In this document: one piece after another, positions 7,342-16,682 of the stretch
Numbering within the stretch: the stretch's first letter is position 1
How the letters are laid out: each line of letters starts with the position of its first letter
NCBI GenBank assembly: GCA_013298025.1
Contig: JAAFJE010000033.1
Coordinates: 1-37,877, forward strand
Length of the DNA stretch: 37,877 nt
Direction of reading: 5' to 3'
Source of the DNA: Cytophagales bacterium
GTDB taxonomy: Bacteria > Bacteroidota > Bacteroidia > Cytophagales > Spirosomataceae
Position numbers and translations under genes: made by a program
The notes under the pieces: model-generated
Databases searched by the model: none
What the model was told of the DNA's origin: nothing
The model's input: the letters and a program-made list of their open reading frames with translations, nothing else

Positions 7342-9624
7342 TTACTTTTGAATCGAAATGTTAATCATATTATTTTGATAATCAGGATTGTAAGTTTTGC
7401 TGTTTAGTAATATACTGGTAGGTTTTTTAGGCGTACTAAATTTTGCCCTTATCAAAGGTTGTCCTGTAATTTGTAGCTGAAAGTCATTCGCTTGGTTTTT
7501 TGAAATCAGCGATAATTTAGCGAGCGAGCTATACAACACTTGGTCGTTTTGTCGAAGAAAACTACCATACCCAATAAAATAATCTGTAACGGTATTGGGG
7601 TCGTTGGCTGGGTGTGTAATCGCCGTCAAATACGCATCGGTGGTAAAGCTTCCGAAAGTTTTGATGCTGTTGAGGTGCATCAAACGGCCATCAGCTTTGA
7701 GGTTTAGGTAAACATCCGTTACGTTGCCATTTTGTTTGATTTTTATGCCAATCATATCTTCACCCGTGATACGCTCAATTTCGGGAAGATTGGTATCGTT
7801 TAAAGAGTCTTTTAAAATAACTGCCGTAATAAACTTGGTTTGCCGTACTTGCTCAGGATAGCCGATGCTATAATATTTTTCTTGTTCTTTTACATTCTCT
7901 TCTTTAGGAGCAAAAACCTCTGTCAGCGTCATTTTTTCTGGAAAATCATGGTTAAAACCCGTTTCTACCAACGTTTCAGGAAAAAGTGGACGCACTAATA
8001 CCGCTCCTTTTTTATTGATAATACTAATATCTCCTCTCACTTTCTGCGATTCACCCTCTGGATGTAACAGCCATTCAAACTTGCCTGTTTCGTGTGCTTT
8101 TACATCGTCGATAATCAAAATCACCTTTCCTAGCCATAAAAAATGCCTAAAATTGCGTGAATAAATGGAAGAAGTTGGCCCTGTTCCGTTCGATAAAACG
8201 TATTTGATATTGCCAGCATCCAACAAATCTGTCATTTCTCCCCTCAACGGTGCACCGTGGTATTGCTGTTCTGTTGGCTGATATTTTCCATTGAAAGTCA
8301 ATACATTATGTGCAGGACTTTGAAAGAAATAAGCTGGATATTCTTTGGAAGCATACCAAGAATTACCCGCATCTTTGATAACAGGTTCGCCTTTATGAAA
8401 CAAGATAAATGAATTGACATCGGCGTGAGAATGGTTCCAGGTATGTCCCGATTTAACCGCCAGCATAGTAGCATTATTTTTCCAAGAATCACGCATCGTC
8501 ACCCAATCCATGTCTTCAAAAAGTTCGGATGTTGGGAGGTTGGGGAGGGTCGGAGCTTTTGAAAAATCGGGATGATAGACAATACCCATCGGAGCGTTTT
8601 TAAATAAGCCTTCTCGGTGCTGCCCATTTTCGATATGATTGAGATACCATAACGAATTGGGGTCTTGGTAGCCCAAGGCCCAGAGGAGTTTTACGGGACG
8701 TTCACCCACTACATTTTTATGCCCATCGCCAAAATTTAGCGAGTACATGATTCCATCCCGAGCATACCCCACGTGCATGAAAAAAGAAGGAATATTTTTA
8801 AGCAAAGGAATGTCGGGTTGTTTTATTTTCGGTAAAACATTTTGGAAAGCTAAACGGAAAAATAAGTATTCAGATACCCCAAACGAGGCATAATTTACAC
8901 TTTCGTACATACCACCTTTGGCATCCCATGTTTTTACTTTGTGTTGTAATTGGTCGCCTGCAAAATTAAACCATTCTTCTGCCGATACGTTCAAATCTTT
9001 GAGCCATTGGTTTGCTTCTGGAATATCGTCTTTTAGTGCCAATACCGCTACGCCAGCCATATAAACGCACGACGACCACCAATTATGCCCCATCGAATTG
9101 AGGCTATGAATGCGTTTTTCGGGTAAAAACCATTCGTCTAAAGCTGGACGAATGCCCATCCTAACTAAGCCTGAAACAATAATATTTTTTTCTTCTTTGG
9201 TGAGTTCTTCATATACCCCTTCCAAGCCCATCACAACAATCCAACAATTACCTGCGGTACGCAAATCGGAAGCCCAAGCAGGTTGGCGTTTGAGCATTTC
9301 AACATTCGACCAAGTGCTTTTTTTACAAAGATTTAAAATTTGTTCTTTCGCTTTGTCGGCAAAGCGTTTTTCACCTGTTACCAAATAAGCTAAGGAAAGA
9401 AAGTCAACTTTATCGAGGTTTGGTTTGCTTAATAAGCCTTCGGCTGTGGTATAAATATCGTCCCAATTTTTTTTAATTTCGGGGTCTGTAGCTATGCGTT
9501 TTTTGAGTAATGCTATTCTTTCTGGAGTAAAAAACAGCTTTGTATGTTTTTGTGCTACCAAATGATGTGTGCTTATGATAAGCAAAAATCCTAAAAACAG
9601 TAAGGAATATCTGATTTTTTTCAT
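7342..9624 (-). CDS. Heparinase II/III-like polysaccharide lyase
   Basis: The 760-residue protein has a signal peptide (cut near HHLVAQ), an N-terminal alpha/alpha-toroid and a C-terminal Hepar_II_III beta-sandwich domain. The domain hallmark HSHADVNSFILFHKGEPVIKDAGN is at about residues 398-421. Candidate catalytic residues by analogy with PL12/PL17/PL21 enzymes are H180-N181 in SMGHNWW, Y240 or Y245 in YESVNYASFG, and H398/H400. Such enzymes cleave uronic-acid glycosidic bonds by beta-elimination, leaving 4,5-unsaturated ends. The GH88 enzyme in the same operon removes exactly that type of end, which supports the assignment. There is no T9SS tail, so it is probably periplasmic. It is the last gene of the operon. 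The PL family number and substrate cannot be fixed from sequence alone. Confidence 0.88.
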   Translation of the reverse strand: MKKIRYSLLFLGFLLIISTHHLVAQKHTKLFFTPERIALLKKRIATDPEIKKNWDDIYTTAEGLLSKPNLDKVDFLSLAYLVTGEKRFADKAKEQILNLCKKSTWSNVEMLKRQPAWASDLRTAGNCWIVVMGLEGVYEELTKEEKNIIVSGLVRMGIRPALDEWFLPEKRIHSLNSMGHNWWSSCVYMAGVAVLALKDDIPEANQWLKDLNVSAEEWFNFAGDQLQHKVKTWDAKGGMYESVNYASFGVSEYLFFRLAFQNVLPKIKQPDIPLLKNIPSFFMHVGYARDGIMYSLNFGDGHKNVVGERPVKLLWALGYQDPNSLWYLNHIENGQHREGLFKNAPMGIVYHPDFSKAPTLPNLPTSELFEDMDWVTMRDSWKNNATMLAVKSGHTWNHSHADVNSFILFHKGEPVIKDAGNSWYASKEYPAYFFQSPAHNVLTFNGKYQPTEQQYHGAPLRGEMTDLLDAGNIKYVLSNGTGPTSSIYSRNFRHFLWLGKVILIIDDVKAHETGKFEWLLHPEGESQKVRGDISIINKKGAVLVRPLFPETLVETGFNHDFPEKMTLTEVFAPKEENVKEQEKYYSIGYPEQVRQTKFITAVILKDSLNDTNLPEIERITGEDMIGIKIKQNGNVTDVYLNLKADGRLMHLNSIKTFGSFTTDAYLTAITHPANDPNTVTDYFIGYGSFLRQNDQVLYSSLAKLSLISKNQANDFQLQITGQPLIRAKFSTPKKPTSILLNSKTYNPDYQNNMINISIQK

Positions 9625-9648
9625 GATATATGGTAAAGTGTAAATGTT

Positions 9649-11298
9649 TTATTCTATTCTAAACCAATCAAAATCGGCAAAACCTGAGTCATTGATGGTA
9701 TCTTCTCTGGTGATAAATAGTCCAACCTTTGCCCCAATCCAACGACCTACTTCGGCTTTAAATGGTGTGCCAACATCTGAAAATTGCTTTCCATCAAGGC
9801 TATAGCTAAACGAACAGATGCCTTCTTGGGCTACATTTACTCGTAAGTAAACCGTTTGTTTTGCCGCCACTTTTACAATTTTTTGCTCCACTTCTGGCTT
9901 ATGATTATCGGCATCTTGGCACGTAGTATAAACGAGCCAAATGCCATCGTCTGTCGATTTCAGGGCAATATTGGCATAACTAAAACCCATGACAACCAAG
10001 CCAACTTTTTCGTTTTTAAGCCTATCGCAAGGCGTAAAAACGAGTTTGGTTGTAGCTTTGAACGTAGGTGCTGGAAATTTTTGTAATAAAACATTAGGCG
10101 ACCACCACAAATTTTCGTTTGCAGGAATTTTATCAGAAAACAAGCGTAATGCTCCTTGGCTTGGATTCATAAACGACCAAGTTGTTTTGGGATTGGCGTT
10201 CCATTGCCATTGTTTTCCCAAATACAAGTCGTTGAACTCGTCAGACTCTTGTGGGTTTTCGACCACAACAGGCAGGGAGGTTTTGGGCTTTCGATAAGTC
10301 AAAACAGGCTCACCCGTGCCGTCATTGTCGGGGTCGATGCCCATAACAGGCCAATTGTTTTTCCATTGCATTGGTTGCAAATGTACCACCCTGCCATACA
10401 GCCCTTTATCTTGAAAATGCAAAAACCAATCTTCGCCCGTTGGGGTTGTCAACCAAGCTCCTTGATGCGGGCCGTTGATGGGGCTATTGCCTTGGCTCAT
10501 GACCACTTTTCTTTCATAAGGGCCATAAATATTTTTTGAACGAAATACTACTTGCCAACCTGTAGCCACCCCACCAGCCGGAGCGAAAACGTAGTAATAG
10601 CCATTACGTTTGTAGAGCTTTGGCCCTTCGAGCGTAGGGTCTAGGTCGTGGCCATCAACAATGATTTTTCCATCATCGAGTACTTTTGTTCCTGTTTTAT
10701 CCAAAGATTTTAGCACTAAAAAGCTTTTTATGCCTGCCCTACTGCCTGCAAATCCATGAATCAAATACGCCTTTCCGTCTTCATCCCAAAATGGACAAGG
10801 GTCTATGAGTCCTTTTCCTGCTTCAATTAACACAGGCGTTGACCAAGGCCCTTCGGGATTCTTGGCTTTTATCACGTAAATACCAAAGTCGGGGTCGGGA
10901 TAATAAATCAAAAACTCTCTGTTGTTGTATCGAATGGCAGGAGCCCACACGCCTTTGCCATGCTGAGGCGTATTGAATACATCGAAAGGCGGTTGTTTGA
11001 TAAGGGCATTGGTAAGGATTTTCCAATTGACCAAATCGCTCGAACGCAAGATGGGCAAACCCGGAATATTCTCGAAAGAAGAAGCTACCAAGTAATAATA
11101 CGACCCTACCCGAATGGCATCGGGGTCTGAATAATCAGCGTGCAAGACAGGGTTTTTATACGTGCCATTCCCGTTGTCGGGACTCCATACTTTCGATTGA
11201 TATTGTGCTTGTACAGCACTATTACATAGCACAAAACTCCCTAAAGCTAGTAGTTTAGGGAGTGATTTTTGGGAGAAAAAAGATAAAATATTACGCAT
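9649..11298 (-). CDS. Glycoside hydrolase family 43 (arabinofuranosidase/xylosidase type)
   Basis: The 549-residue protein begins with an export signal (ALGSFVLCNSAVQAQ). It has a five-bladed propeller GH43 domain followed by a C-terminal beta-sandwich (about residues 350-549, from PQESDEFNDLYLGKQWQWN). The three family acidic residues are visible: the Asp cluster ADYSDPD at 54-60 (base), D166 in LIDPCPFWDEDG (pKa modulator) and E224 in PTLEGPKLYK (acid). Layout and sandwich resemble the GH43 subfamily that removes alpha-L-arabinofuranosyl or beta-xylosyl residues. It is 24 bp upstream of the lyase and 7 bp downstream of the transporter, so it is firmly in the operon. It probably acts in the periplasm on side chains of imported oligosaccharides. 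Confidence 0.92.
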   Translation of the reverse strand: MRNILSFFSQKSLPKLLALGSFVLCNSAVQAQYQSKVWSPDNGNGTYKNPVLHADYSDPDAIRVGSYYYLVASSFENIPGLPILRSSDLVNWKILTNALIKQPPFDVFNTPQHGKGVWAPAIRYNNREFLIYYPDPDFGIYVIKAKNPEGPWSTPVLIEAGKGLIDPCPFWDEDGKAYLIHGFAGSRAGIKSFLVLKSLDKTGTKVLDDGKIIVDGHDLDPTLEGPKLYKRNGYYYVFAPAGGVATGWQVVFRSKNIYGPYERKVVMSQGNSPINGPHQGAWLTTPTGEDWFLHFQDKGLYGRVVHLQPMQWKNNWPVMGIDPDNDGTGEPVLTYRKPKTSLPVVVENPQESDEFNDLYLGKQWQWNANPKTTWSFMNPSQGALRLFSDKIPANENLWWSPNVLLQKFPAPTFKATTKLVFTPCDRLKNEKVGLVVMGFSYANIALKSTDDGIWLVYTTCQDADNHKPEVEQKIVKVAAKQTVYLRVNVAQEGICSFSYSLDGKQFSDVGTPFKAEVGRWIGAKVGLFITREDTINDSGFADFDWFRIE

Positions 11299-11305
11299 GA
11301 AAAGA

Positions 11306-12517
11306 TTATTTTTTCACTTGATAAAATTTGAATGCAAAAGAAGCGATAACAGCGTAACAAAGAATAGGTAAATAATAGGCTTGTGCAACGCTATAATTCG
11401 CTAGTATGCCCATAATCAACGGGAAAAATGCACCACCCACAACCCCCATCGAGATGAAAGAAGCCGCCTGTTGGGTATGTTTACCTAAGTTTTTGAGTCC
11501 TAAACTGAAAATGGTTGGAAACATGATGCTAAAGAAAAAGTTTATCATCATCAAAGCGATGTAGGAAGTCCATCCCCAAGCCTGAGCCACAACCAAACAC
11601 GACACAATACTACCAAAAGCAAATGTTCCGAGTAGTTTGTTTGGGGCAATGTATTTCATTAAAAAAGTACCAACAAAGCGTCCTAATGCCATCATTGCCA
11701 TAAAAATAATCATATAATTGGCGGCTTGCTCGTCACTGAAACCCATTACGTCGTGGCCATAGTTGATAAAAAACGACCAAGTGCCTGCTTGTGCTGCTAC
11801 ATTAAAAAACTGAGCGATTACCGCCCAAATAAAATGCCGTTGCTGCCAAAGGGGCTTTTCTTGTACCGTTGTTTCTTCTCCTTCATGTCCGTGTCCTATT
11901 TGCAAAACAGGAACTTTGATAAAAGAAAATAGGATAGCTATTATACTGATAGCCAACCCAATAGAAACATAGAGTGTTTTTACAGAACTTAAATCGCTTT
12001 CTTGATTACTTGCTCTTAGTAAGAAATAAGAACCAATGGCTGGGCCAATCATCGTTCCTACGGCATTGAACGATTGTGAGAAATTGAGGCGTTGGTCTGA
12101 TGTTTCTTGTGCACCCAATGCCGCAGCAAATGGGTGAGCAACGGTTTCGAGTGTAGCCATGCCACAGCCTAAAATAAATAAAGCCAAACGGAACATACCA
12201 AAAGATTCGGCATTGGCGGCAGGCACAAATAAAAATGTACCTGTAGCAAACAAGCCCAAGCCAAAAAGTACACCTGCTTTATAGCCAAATTTTTTCATGA
12301 ATAACCCTGCTGGAATGCTCATCACGGCATACGCACCGAAAACGGATAATTGTATCAAGCCCGACTGTGCCTTGGTTACGTGCAAAACATTCTGAAAATG
12401 TTTGTTCAACACGTCGCTCATGGCATGAGCAATGCCCCAAAGCATGAATAAGGAGGTGACAAAAATAAAGGTAAGAAGATACTTTTTCTCTGTTAAAGTC
12501 GCTTTTGTGTTAGTCAT
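11306..12517 (-). CDS. FucP-like MFS sugar:proton symporter
   Basis: The 403-residue protein has about twelve membrane helices. It starts with LLTFIFVTSLFMLWGIAHAMSDVLNKHFQ, the N-terminal signature of the FHS/L-fucose permease branch, and carries ATLETVAHPFAAALG, the family's conserved helix-5 block. NFSQSFNAVGTMIGPAIG is also typical. A hydrophilic loop (HGHEGEETTVQEKPLWQQRH) separates the two six-helix halves. It would carry a monosaccharide or small uronide released in the periplasm across the inner membrane. Its operon partners are the ROK kinase upstream and GH43 downstream (7-bp gap), so transport coupled to phosphorylation is likely. The transported sugar is unknown. Confidence 0.9.
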   Translation of the reverse strand: MTNTKATLTEKKYLLTFIFVTSLFMLWGIAHAMSDVLNKHFQNVLHVTKAQSGLIQLSVFGAYAVMSIPAGLFMKKFGYKAGVLFGLGLFATGTFLFVPAANAESFGMFRLALFILGCGMATLETVAHPFAAALGAQETSDQRLNFSQSFNAVGTMIGPAIGSYFLLRASNQESDLSSVKTLYVSIGLAISIIAILFSFIKVPVLQIGHGHEGEETTVQEKPLWQQRHFIWAVIAQFFNVAAQAGTWSFFINYGHDVMGFSDEQAANYMIIFMAMMALGRFVGTFLMKYIAPNKLLGTFAFGSIVSCLVVAQAWGWTSYIALMMINFFFSIMFPTIFSLGLKNLGKHTQQAASFISMGVVGGAFFPLIMGILANYSVAQAYYLPILCYAVIASFAFKFYQVKK

Positions 12518-12572
12518 GAATGATACTTGTTATAAATAAAATAGATTTAAAAGTTTCACAGATATTGAGATG

Positions 12573-13430
12573 CTAGTCGGTTAAGCCAAAATCTATCGCT
12601 CCCATAAGTGCAGCCTGCTCGTTGAGGGTGGCTCTCACTAAGTGAATTGGATGAGGAAATTGGTGAAGTTGTTGTTGGATATATGGAAAAAACTTTTCCG
12701 AAGCTTGGGCTATATTTCCCCCAACCACTATCACTTCTGGTGTAAATTGTTTAATAAATTCACAGATAAAAAAGCCAAGATTTTCGGCAAAATCGCCAAA
12801 AATTTGTCGAGCCGTTTCATCTTCTGAATATAATTGTACCAGTTGTTTTACGCCTTCAATATTCTTTTGGGTTTTTTGCTGGTAAGTGTTTACAAACCAA
12901 CGAGTTGAAATATAATCTTCGGCAACACCTTCGAGCATCTGATAGGTAATACCCAAGCCCATATCTTGTGCAATGCCATTGTCAAAAATAGAAGTACCTA
13001 GCCCTGTTCCAAGCGTAATACCAATGCCTTTCTGAAATCCTTTACCTGCACCAAAACGCATTTCTCCTGCTAAAAATGCTTCAGAATCATTTCTAAAAAT
13101 AATAGACTGAGGTGCTAAATTAAGTCGTTCGGCGAGTGCTTCTTTGATGTTAATACCATATAAGGCATCAAATTTATTGACGTTCTTCATCAAACAGATT
13201 CCTGTGGTATAATCGAATGGGCCAGGCATGGCAATACCCAATTGTATAGCTGTACAATTTTGGCTTGCTTGGGCAATAGCAGTTGTCCAAATGTGTAAAA
13301 TCTCGTCTGCCGAAGCATGAGGATTTACTTTGGCTCTGGCTATACTTTGTTCTACAACAATACCTTTGTTCAAATCTACGGTAGCGGCGGTAATGTGCGA
13401 GCCACCAATATCAACACCTATATAGTTCAT
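12573..13430 (-). CDS. ROK-family sugar kinase
   Basis: The 285-residue protein shows the ROK/ASKHA motifs in order: phosphate-1 GVDIGGSHITAATVDL (residues 5-20), GIAMPGPFDYTTG (65-77), the catalytic Asp D115 in FRNDSEAFLAGE, and the GITLGTGLGTSIFD phosphate-2 loop (137-150). It has no N-terminal helix-turn-helix, so it is a kinase rather than a ROK repressor. The CGxxGCxE zinc motif of glucokinase-type ROK members is absent, which makes a strict glucokinase less likely. It would phosphorylate a hexose delivered by the adjacent permease. It lies 34 bp after GH97 and 55 bp before the transporter. Confidence 0.9.
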   Translation of the reverse strand: MNYIGVDIGGSHITAATVDLNKGIVVEQSIARAKVNPHASADEILHIWTTAIAQASQNCTAIQLGIAMPGPFDYTTGICLMKNVNKFDALYGINIKEALAERLNLAPQSIIFRNDSEAFLAGEMRFGAGKGFQKGIGITLGTGLGTSIFDNGIAQDMGLGITYQMLEGVAEDYISTRWFVNTYQQKTQKNIEGVKQLVQLYSEDETARQIFGDFAENLGFFICEFIKQFTPEVIVVGGNIAQASEKFFPYIQQQLHQFPHPIHLVRATLNEQAALMGAIDFGLTD

Positions 13431-13464
13431 GGATTAAACGTTAGTCTATAATGAGTTCATAAAA

Positions 13465-15360
13465 TTATTCTTGTTCAAGCCATATAGCGTGTCCCCCTGA
13501 TGCCAAAAGCGATAGGTCTAATTGGCTTGTGGCATCAACTGTAATTGTTTTTAATCCTACTTTAGTAGCTGTTTTTACAGAAGGGTCGTCGAAATAAAGA
13601 TGGGCTTTGTATGTTTTATTTTGTGGTAAAAAGTCGAAACTGAGCTTCAATTGTCGGGCTTCGGTATTGGTCATTGTACCAATAAACCAATCGTTGCCAC
13701 TTCGACGAGCTACGCTTATGTATTCGCCAATTTTACCCTGTAGCACCTTTGTTTCGTCCCAGCTAGTAGGTATTTTTCGCCAAAACTCTAATTCTGGTTC
13801 ATCTTTGCTTTGGGCTGGTTTGTCGTACCAAAACAACGTTTGAATCGGACTATAATAAACGGCAGCCATAGCCAACTGGTGTGCGTGGGTTGTTTTGATA
13901 CGATTGGCATAATAACAAATCGTATAATCGGCGGCTCCGCCAATGTAGCGGGTAAAAGGTAGGGTTACGTTATGGGTTGCGTCGGGCATTTCTTCGTTGC
14001 CTCTGATGCCTTCGGCGGTCATAAGGTTAGGGTAAGTACGCATTTCGCCCGTGGGTCGCCAATCGTCATGAATATTGACCATGAGATTATTGGCGGCACA
14101 TTTGCGAATGGCTTCTTCAACCCAAGTTGTCCAATACTGCGAACCCACTTGTACGAAGCCAAACTTCACGCCCTTGATTCCCCATTTTTTATACAAAGGA
14201 AAAATCTCATCCGCTTGCTGTACCAACGATTGTAGATTGACATACAGCCATATTCCTACGCCTTTTTCTTTACCATATTGTACAACGGCAGGCATATCGA
14301 GAGGGGCTTTTACTTGCGTAGCGTCGGTGTCCCATGTAAGGGCTGGGCCATACCATTTCCAGTCGAAAAGAATGTATTGTAAATTGTTTTTTGCTGCAAA
14401 ATCAATGGCATCTTTTGCCCCTTGGGTTGTGAGGGTCATTTCACGAATGATTTTACCGGGCTTTATCCAATCGGTATTGGTAAGACGAGAAGGGGGATTA
14501 AGATTTAATAAAATATCATTATTTTCAATCAGTTGCCCTTCCGATTCGGCTACCATTACCACACGCCAAGGTGTACCAAAATACGTAATGGCATCAACGC
14601 CTCCGTACAAGCTTGTTTGGATGGTATTGGGTTTGGTTTTGCTCAACATAAATTTTCCTCGGGCATAATTCACCATTTGGGCTTCTGCCAAACAAGCCCA
14701 CAGCCCGTTGGCCAAACGCAAAGGCATCGGACGCTCGCCCGAATCGACCCAATTGCTCAAAGGTAATTCTTGGTATTTTCCTTGAGCCCACTGCGTATAA
14801 AAGGCGGTTGTGCCTTTGGGTAGCGAAAATTCGGTATTTTCTGCCGTGATTTGATAATACGAGCCTTTAGGATTTTCAGGAAAATAATAGCGAACGGCCA
14901 AGCCTTCGTTGTAAAGCCTTACCTGAATATCCATTTTGTAGTCGGCATTGCTGGCTTTTTGAAAGGATAAAATAGCGGCATTGTAATGGTCTTTGATAAG
15001 CGAACGCTCGCCATAAAGGGGCTTCCAAGTGGTATCGACCGAGCTTTGGCTTGCCTTCAAAAAATCCATATCCTCGCACCAACGGGTAGTTTTGTCCACT
15101 TTCAAAGCCATTGCCAACTCCGATAAGTGGTTATCTAGTTGAATATCAAGGGCCGACTCTAAAATAATGGGTGTGTTTTTATACGTAAGTGTATAATAAA
15201 TGGTTTTCAGACCTTTTTTGTCGGCTTTTTGATAAAGCTTACAGGTCAATGTGCCATTGGGAGAGCTAAGTGTTTGAACAGTAGCAGGTATAACACCTTT
15301 TTGAGCTATAGACCATACACTAACAAGGCAGTAGCAAATCAATAATGTAATTTTTTTCAT
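13465..15360 (-). CDS. Glycoside hydrolase family 97
   Basis: The 631-residue exported protein (signal MKKITLLICYCLVSVWSIAQ) has the three-part GH97 layout. An N-terminal beta-sandwich covers about 25-290, a TIM barrel about 300-545 (YILFDWKWYG, GIWLYVNLQ, MVNIHDDWRPTG, RTYPNLMTAEGIRGNEE) and a C-terminal sheet domain about 550-631. Retaining alpha-galactosidase members carry an Asp nucleophile after the VK of the GIKGVK segment; here the sequence is VKFGFVQVGSQ, with Gly401. That resembles the inverting SusB-like arrangement, with D432/D433 and E450 as acidic candidates. It may release alpha-glucosyl or alpha-galactosyl ends from periplasmic oligomers. It follows GH88 by 39 bp in the operon. 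Confidence 0.9.
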   Translation of the reverse strand: MKKITLLICYCLVSVWSIAQKGVIPATVQTLSSPNGTLTCKLYQKADKKGLKTIYYTLTYKNTPIILESALDIQLDNHLSELAMALKVDKTTRWCEDMDFLKASQSSVDTTWKPLYGERSLIKDHYNAAILSFQKASNADYKMDIQVRLYNEGLAVRYYFPENPKGSYYQITAENTEFSLPKGTTAFYTQWAQGKYQELPLSNWVDSGERPMPLRLANGLWACLAEAQMVNYARGKFMLSKTKPNTIQTSLYGGVDAITYFGTPWRVVMVAESEGQLIENNDILLNLNPPSRLTNTDWIKPGKIIREMTLTTQGAKDAIDFAAKNNLQYILFDWKWYGPALTWDTDATQVKAPLDMPAVVQYGKEKGVGIWLYVNLQSLVQQADEIFPLYKKWGIKGVKFGFVQVGSQYWTTWVEEAIRKCAANNLMVNIHDDWRPTGEMRTYPNLMTAEGIRGNEEMPDATHNVTLPFTRYIGGAADYTICYYANRIKTTHAHQLAMAAVYYSPIQTLFWYDKPAQSKDEPELEFWRKIPTSWDETKVLQGKIGEYISVARRSGNDWFIGTMTNTEARQLKLSFDFLPQNKTYKAHLYFDDPSVKTATKVGLKTITVDATSQLDLSLLASGGHAIWLEQE

Positions 15361-15399
15361 TGATATAAAATGATTTTGAATGATTAAAACAATGTAAGG

Positions 15400-16587
15400 C
15401 TATTTTTTTCTAGTGGTTAGGTACTTATATCTTAGAAGAGCTTCTATATAGTAATAATCGGCATAAATAATAGACGCATCTACTTCCCCTTGGATTGGAC
15501 GATTACCAGTTGAGTGTAGTAAAAACGCATCGTTTGTTGTTCCACTTTTATAGGTTGATGAAGCCAAACTTTCGAGCATTTTTTCAGCCTTTTTAAAGTA
15601 TAGCTTCTTTTTTTCAGCATCCTTTACGTAGCCCGAAAGCTCCAACAATGCCGATGCCGTTACGGCAGCCGCAGAAGCATCACGGGTGGTATTTGGAATT
15701 TCTGGCGTGTTGAAATCCCAGTATGGAATGAGGCTTTCGTCGGGTAAATTTTTCAAATACACGTCTGTAACCTTCTGAGCAAAATCCAAAAACTGAGGAT
15801 TTTTTGTAAAACGATAGCACATCGTAAAGCCATAAATCGCCCAAGATTGTCCTCTTGCCCACATGGTATTATCGGCATATCCTTGGTGGGTCATACCTTT
15901 GATTTTTTTCCCCGTAAGTGTATCATACAATACCACATGGTAGGAAGTATAATCATCCCGAAAGTGGTTTTGCATGGTGGTGAGGGCGTGTTTTTCAGCA
16001 ATCTGGTAAAGGTTTTTGTTTTTTCCATTTTTGGCAGCCCAGAACAATAGCTCAAGATTTATCATATTGTCGATAATGGTATTATGGGCCTTAAAGCGGG
16101 CAATTTCTCTTGGCCAAGAAAGGATTGTACCTACTTTTGGGTTGTATAAAGTGGCTAGGGTATCGGCTGTTGCTAAAATAATTTTTTTGTAAGCAGCATT
16201 AGAGGCGAGACGATAGCCATTGCCATAGCTACAAAACATTTGAAATCCTAAATCGTGGTCGTATGCTTTTTGTTGAGAAAGCGGTTGTAATTGCTTATCA
16301 AATCTTTGTGCTTGTTTTTTGAAAACAGGCTTTTTTGTTCCTTCGTACAAATACCAAAGCGTACCCGACCAAAAGCCACTGCACCAATCTTTGTAATCAA
16401 CCAAACGCCATGTTTTTTTACCGTTCTCGATACTTCTAGGAATATTTACTTGGCCATCAGGGGGCAAATTTTGCAATGTTTTTAGTGCTTGATTAGCACA
16501 ATAATCAATTTCTTGTTGCGTGTTTAATTGGGCTTTTGCCGTCCATGCAAGGCTCATAGCCAAGCAGTATGCCACGATTTTTTTCAT
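15400..16587 (-). CDS. GH88 unsaturated glucuronyl/uronyl hydrolase
   Basis: The 395-residue protein has a signal peptide (MKKIVAYCLAMSLAWTAKAQ) and an alpha/alpha-barrel. The catalytic aspartates of the GH88 unsaturated glucuronyl hydrolases are matched by D112 in DHDLGFQMFCSYGNG and D173 in IIDNMINLELLFWA. MWARGQSWAIYGFTMCYRF and PYWDFNTP are further family blocks. It hydrates the 4,5-unsaturated uronyl end that polysaccharide lyases leave, freeing the next sugar. The window holds two candidate lyases that could supply substrate. It is the first enzyme gene after the LacI gene, and a perfect 20-bp palindrome at 16609-16628, 22 bp before the start codon, probably controls it. Confidence 0.93.
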   Translation of the reverse strand: MKKIVAYCLAMSLAWTAKAQLNTQQEIDYCANQALKTLQNLPPDGQVNIPRSIENGKKTWRLVDYKDWCSGFWSGTLWYLYEGTKKPVFKKQAQRFDKQLQPLSQQKAYDHDLGFQMFCSYGNGYRLASNAAYKKIILATADTLATLYNPKVGTILSWPREIARFKAHNTIIDNMINLELLFWAAKNGKNKNLYQIAEKHALTTMQNHFRDDYTSYHVVLYDTLTGKKIKGMTHQGYADNTMWARGQSWAIYGFTMCYRFTKNPQFLDFAQKVTDVYLKNLPDESLIPYWDFNTPEIPNTTRDASAAAVTASALLELSGYVKDAEKKKLYFKKAEKMLESLASSTYKSGTTNDAFLLHSTGNRPIQGEVDASIIYADYYYIEALLRYKYLTTRKK

Positions 16588-16608
16588 ACTTTATCTTTAA
16601 ATAAAATT

Positions 16609-16628
16609 TTGCTTAAAGGATTAAGCAA
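16609..16628. promoter_or_regulatory. Palindromic operator candidate upstream of GH88
   Basis: TTGCTTAA and TTAAGCAA flank four bases (AGGA). The same 8-bp arms with the same 4-bp spacing occur upstream of the ECF sigma gene (31769-31788). The 20-bp dyad size fits a LacI-family operator, and a LacI gene begins the locus immediately upstream. Binding is inferred. Confidence 0.65.
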
Positions 16629-16682
16629 GTAAATAAAAAATATACACTTCGTAAATTGAAAGTACTATTATGTCAAAAAATG

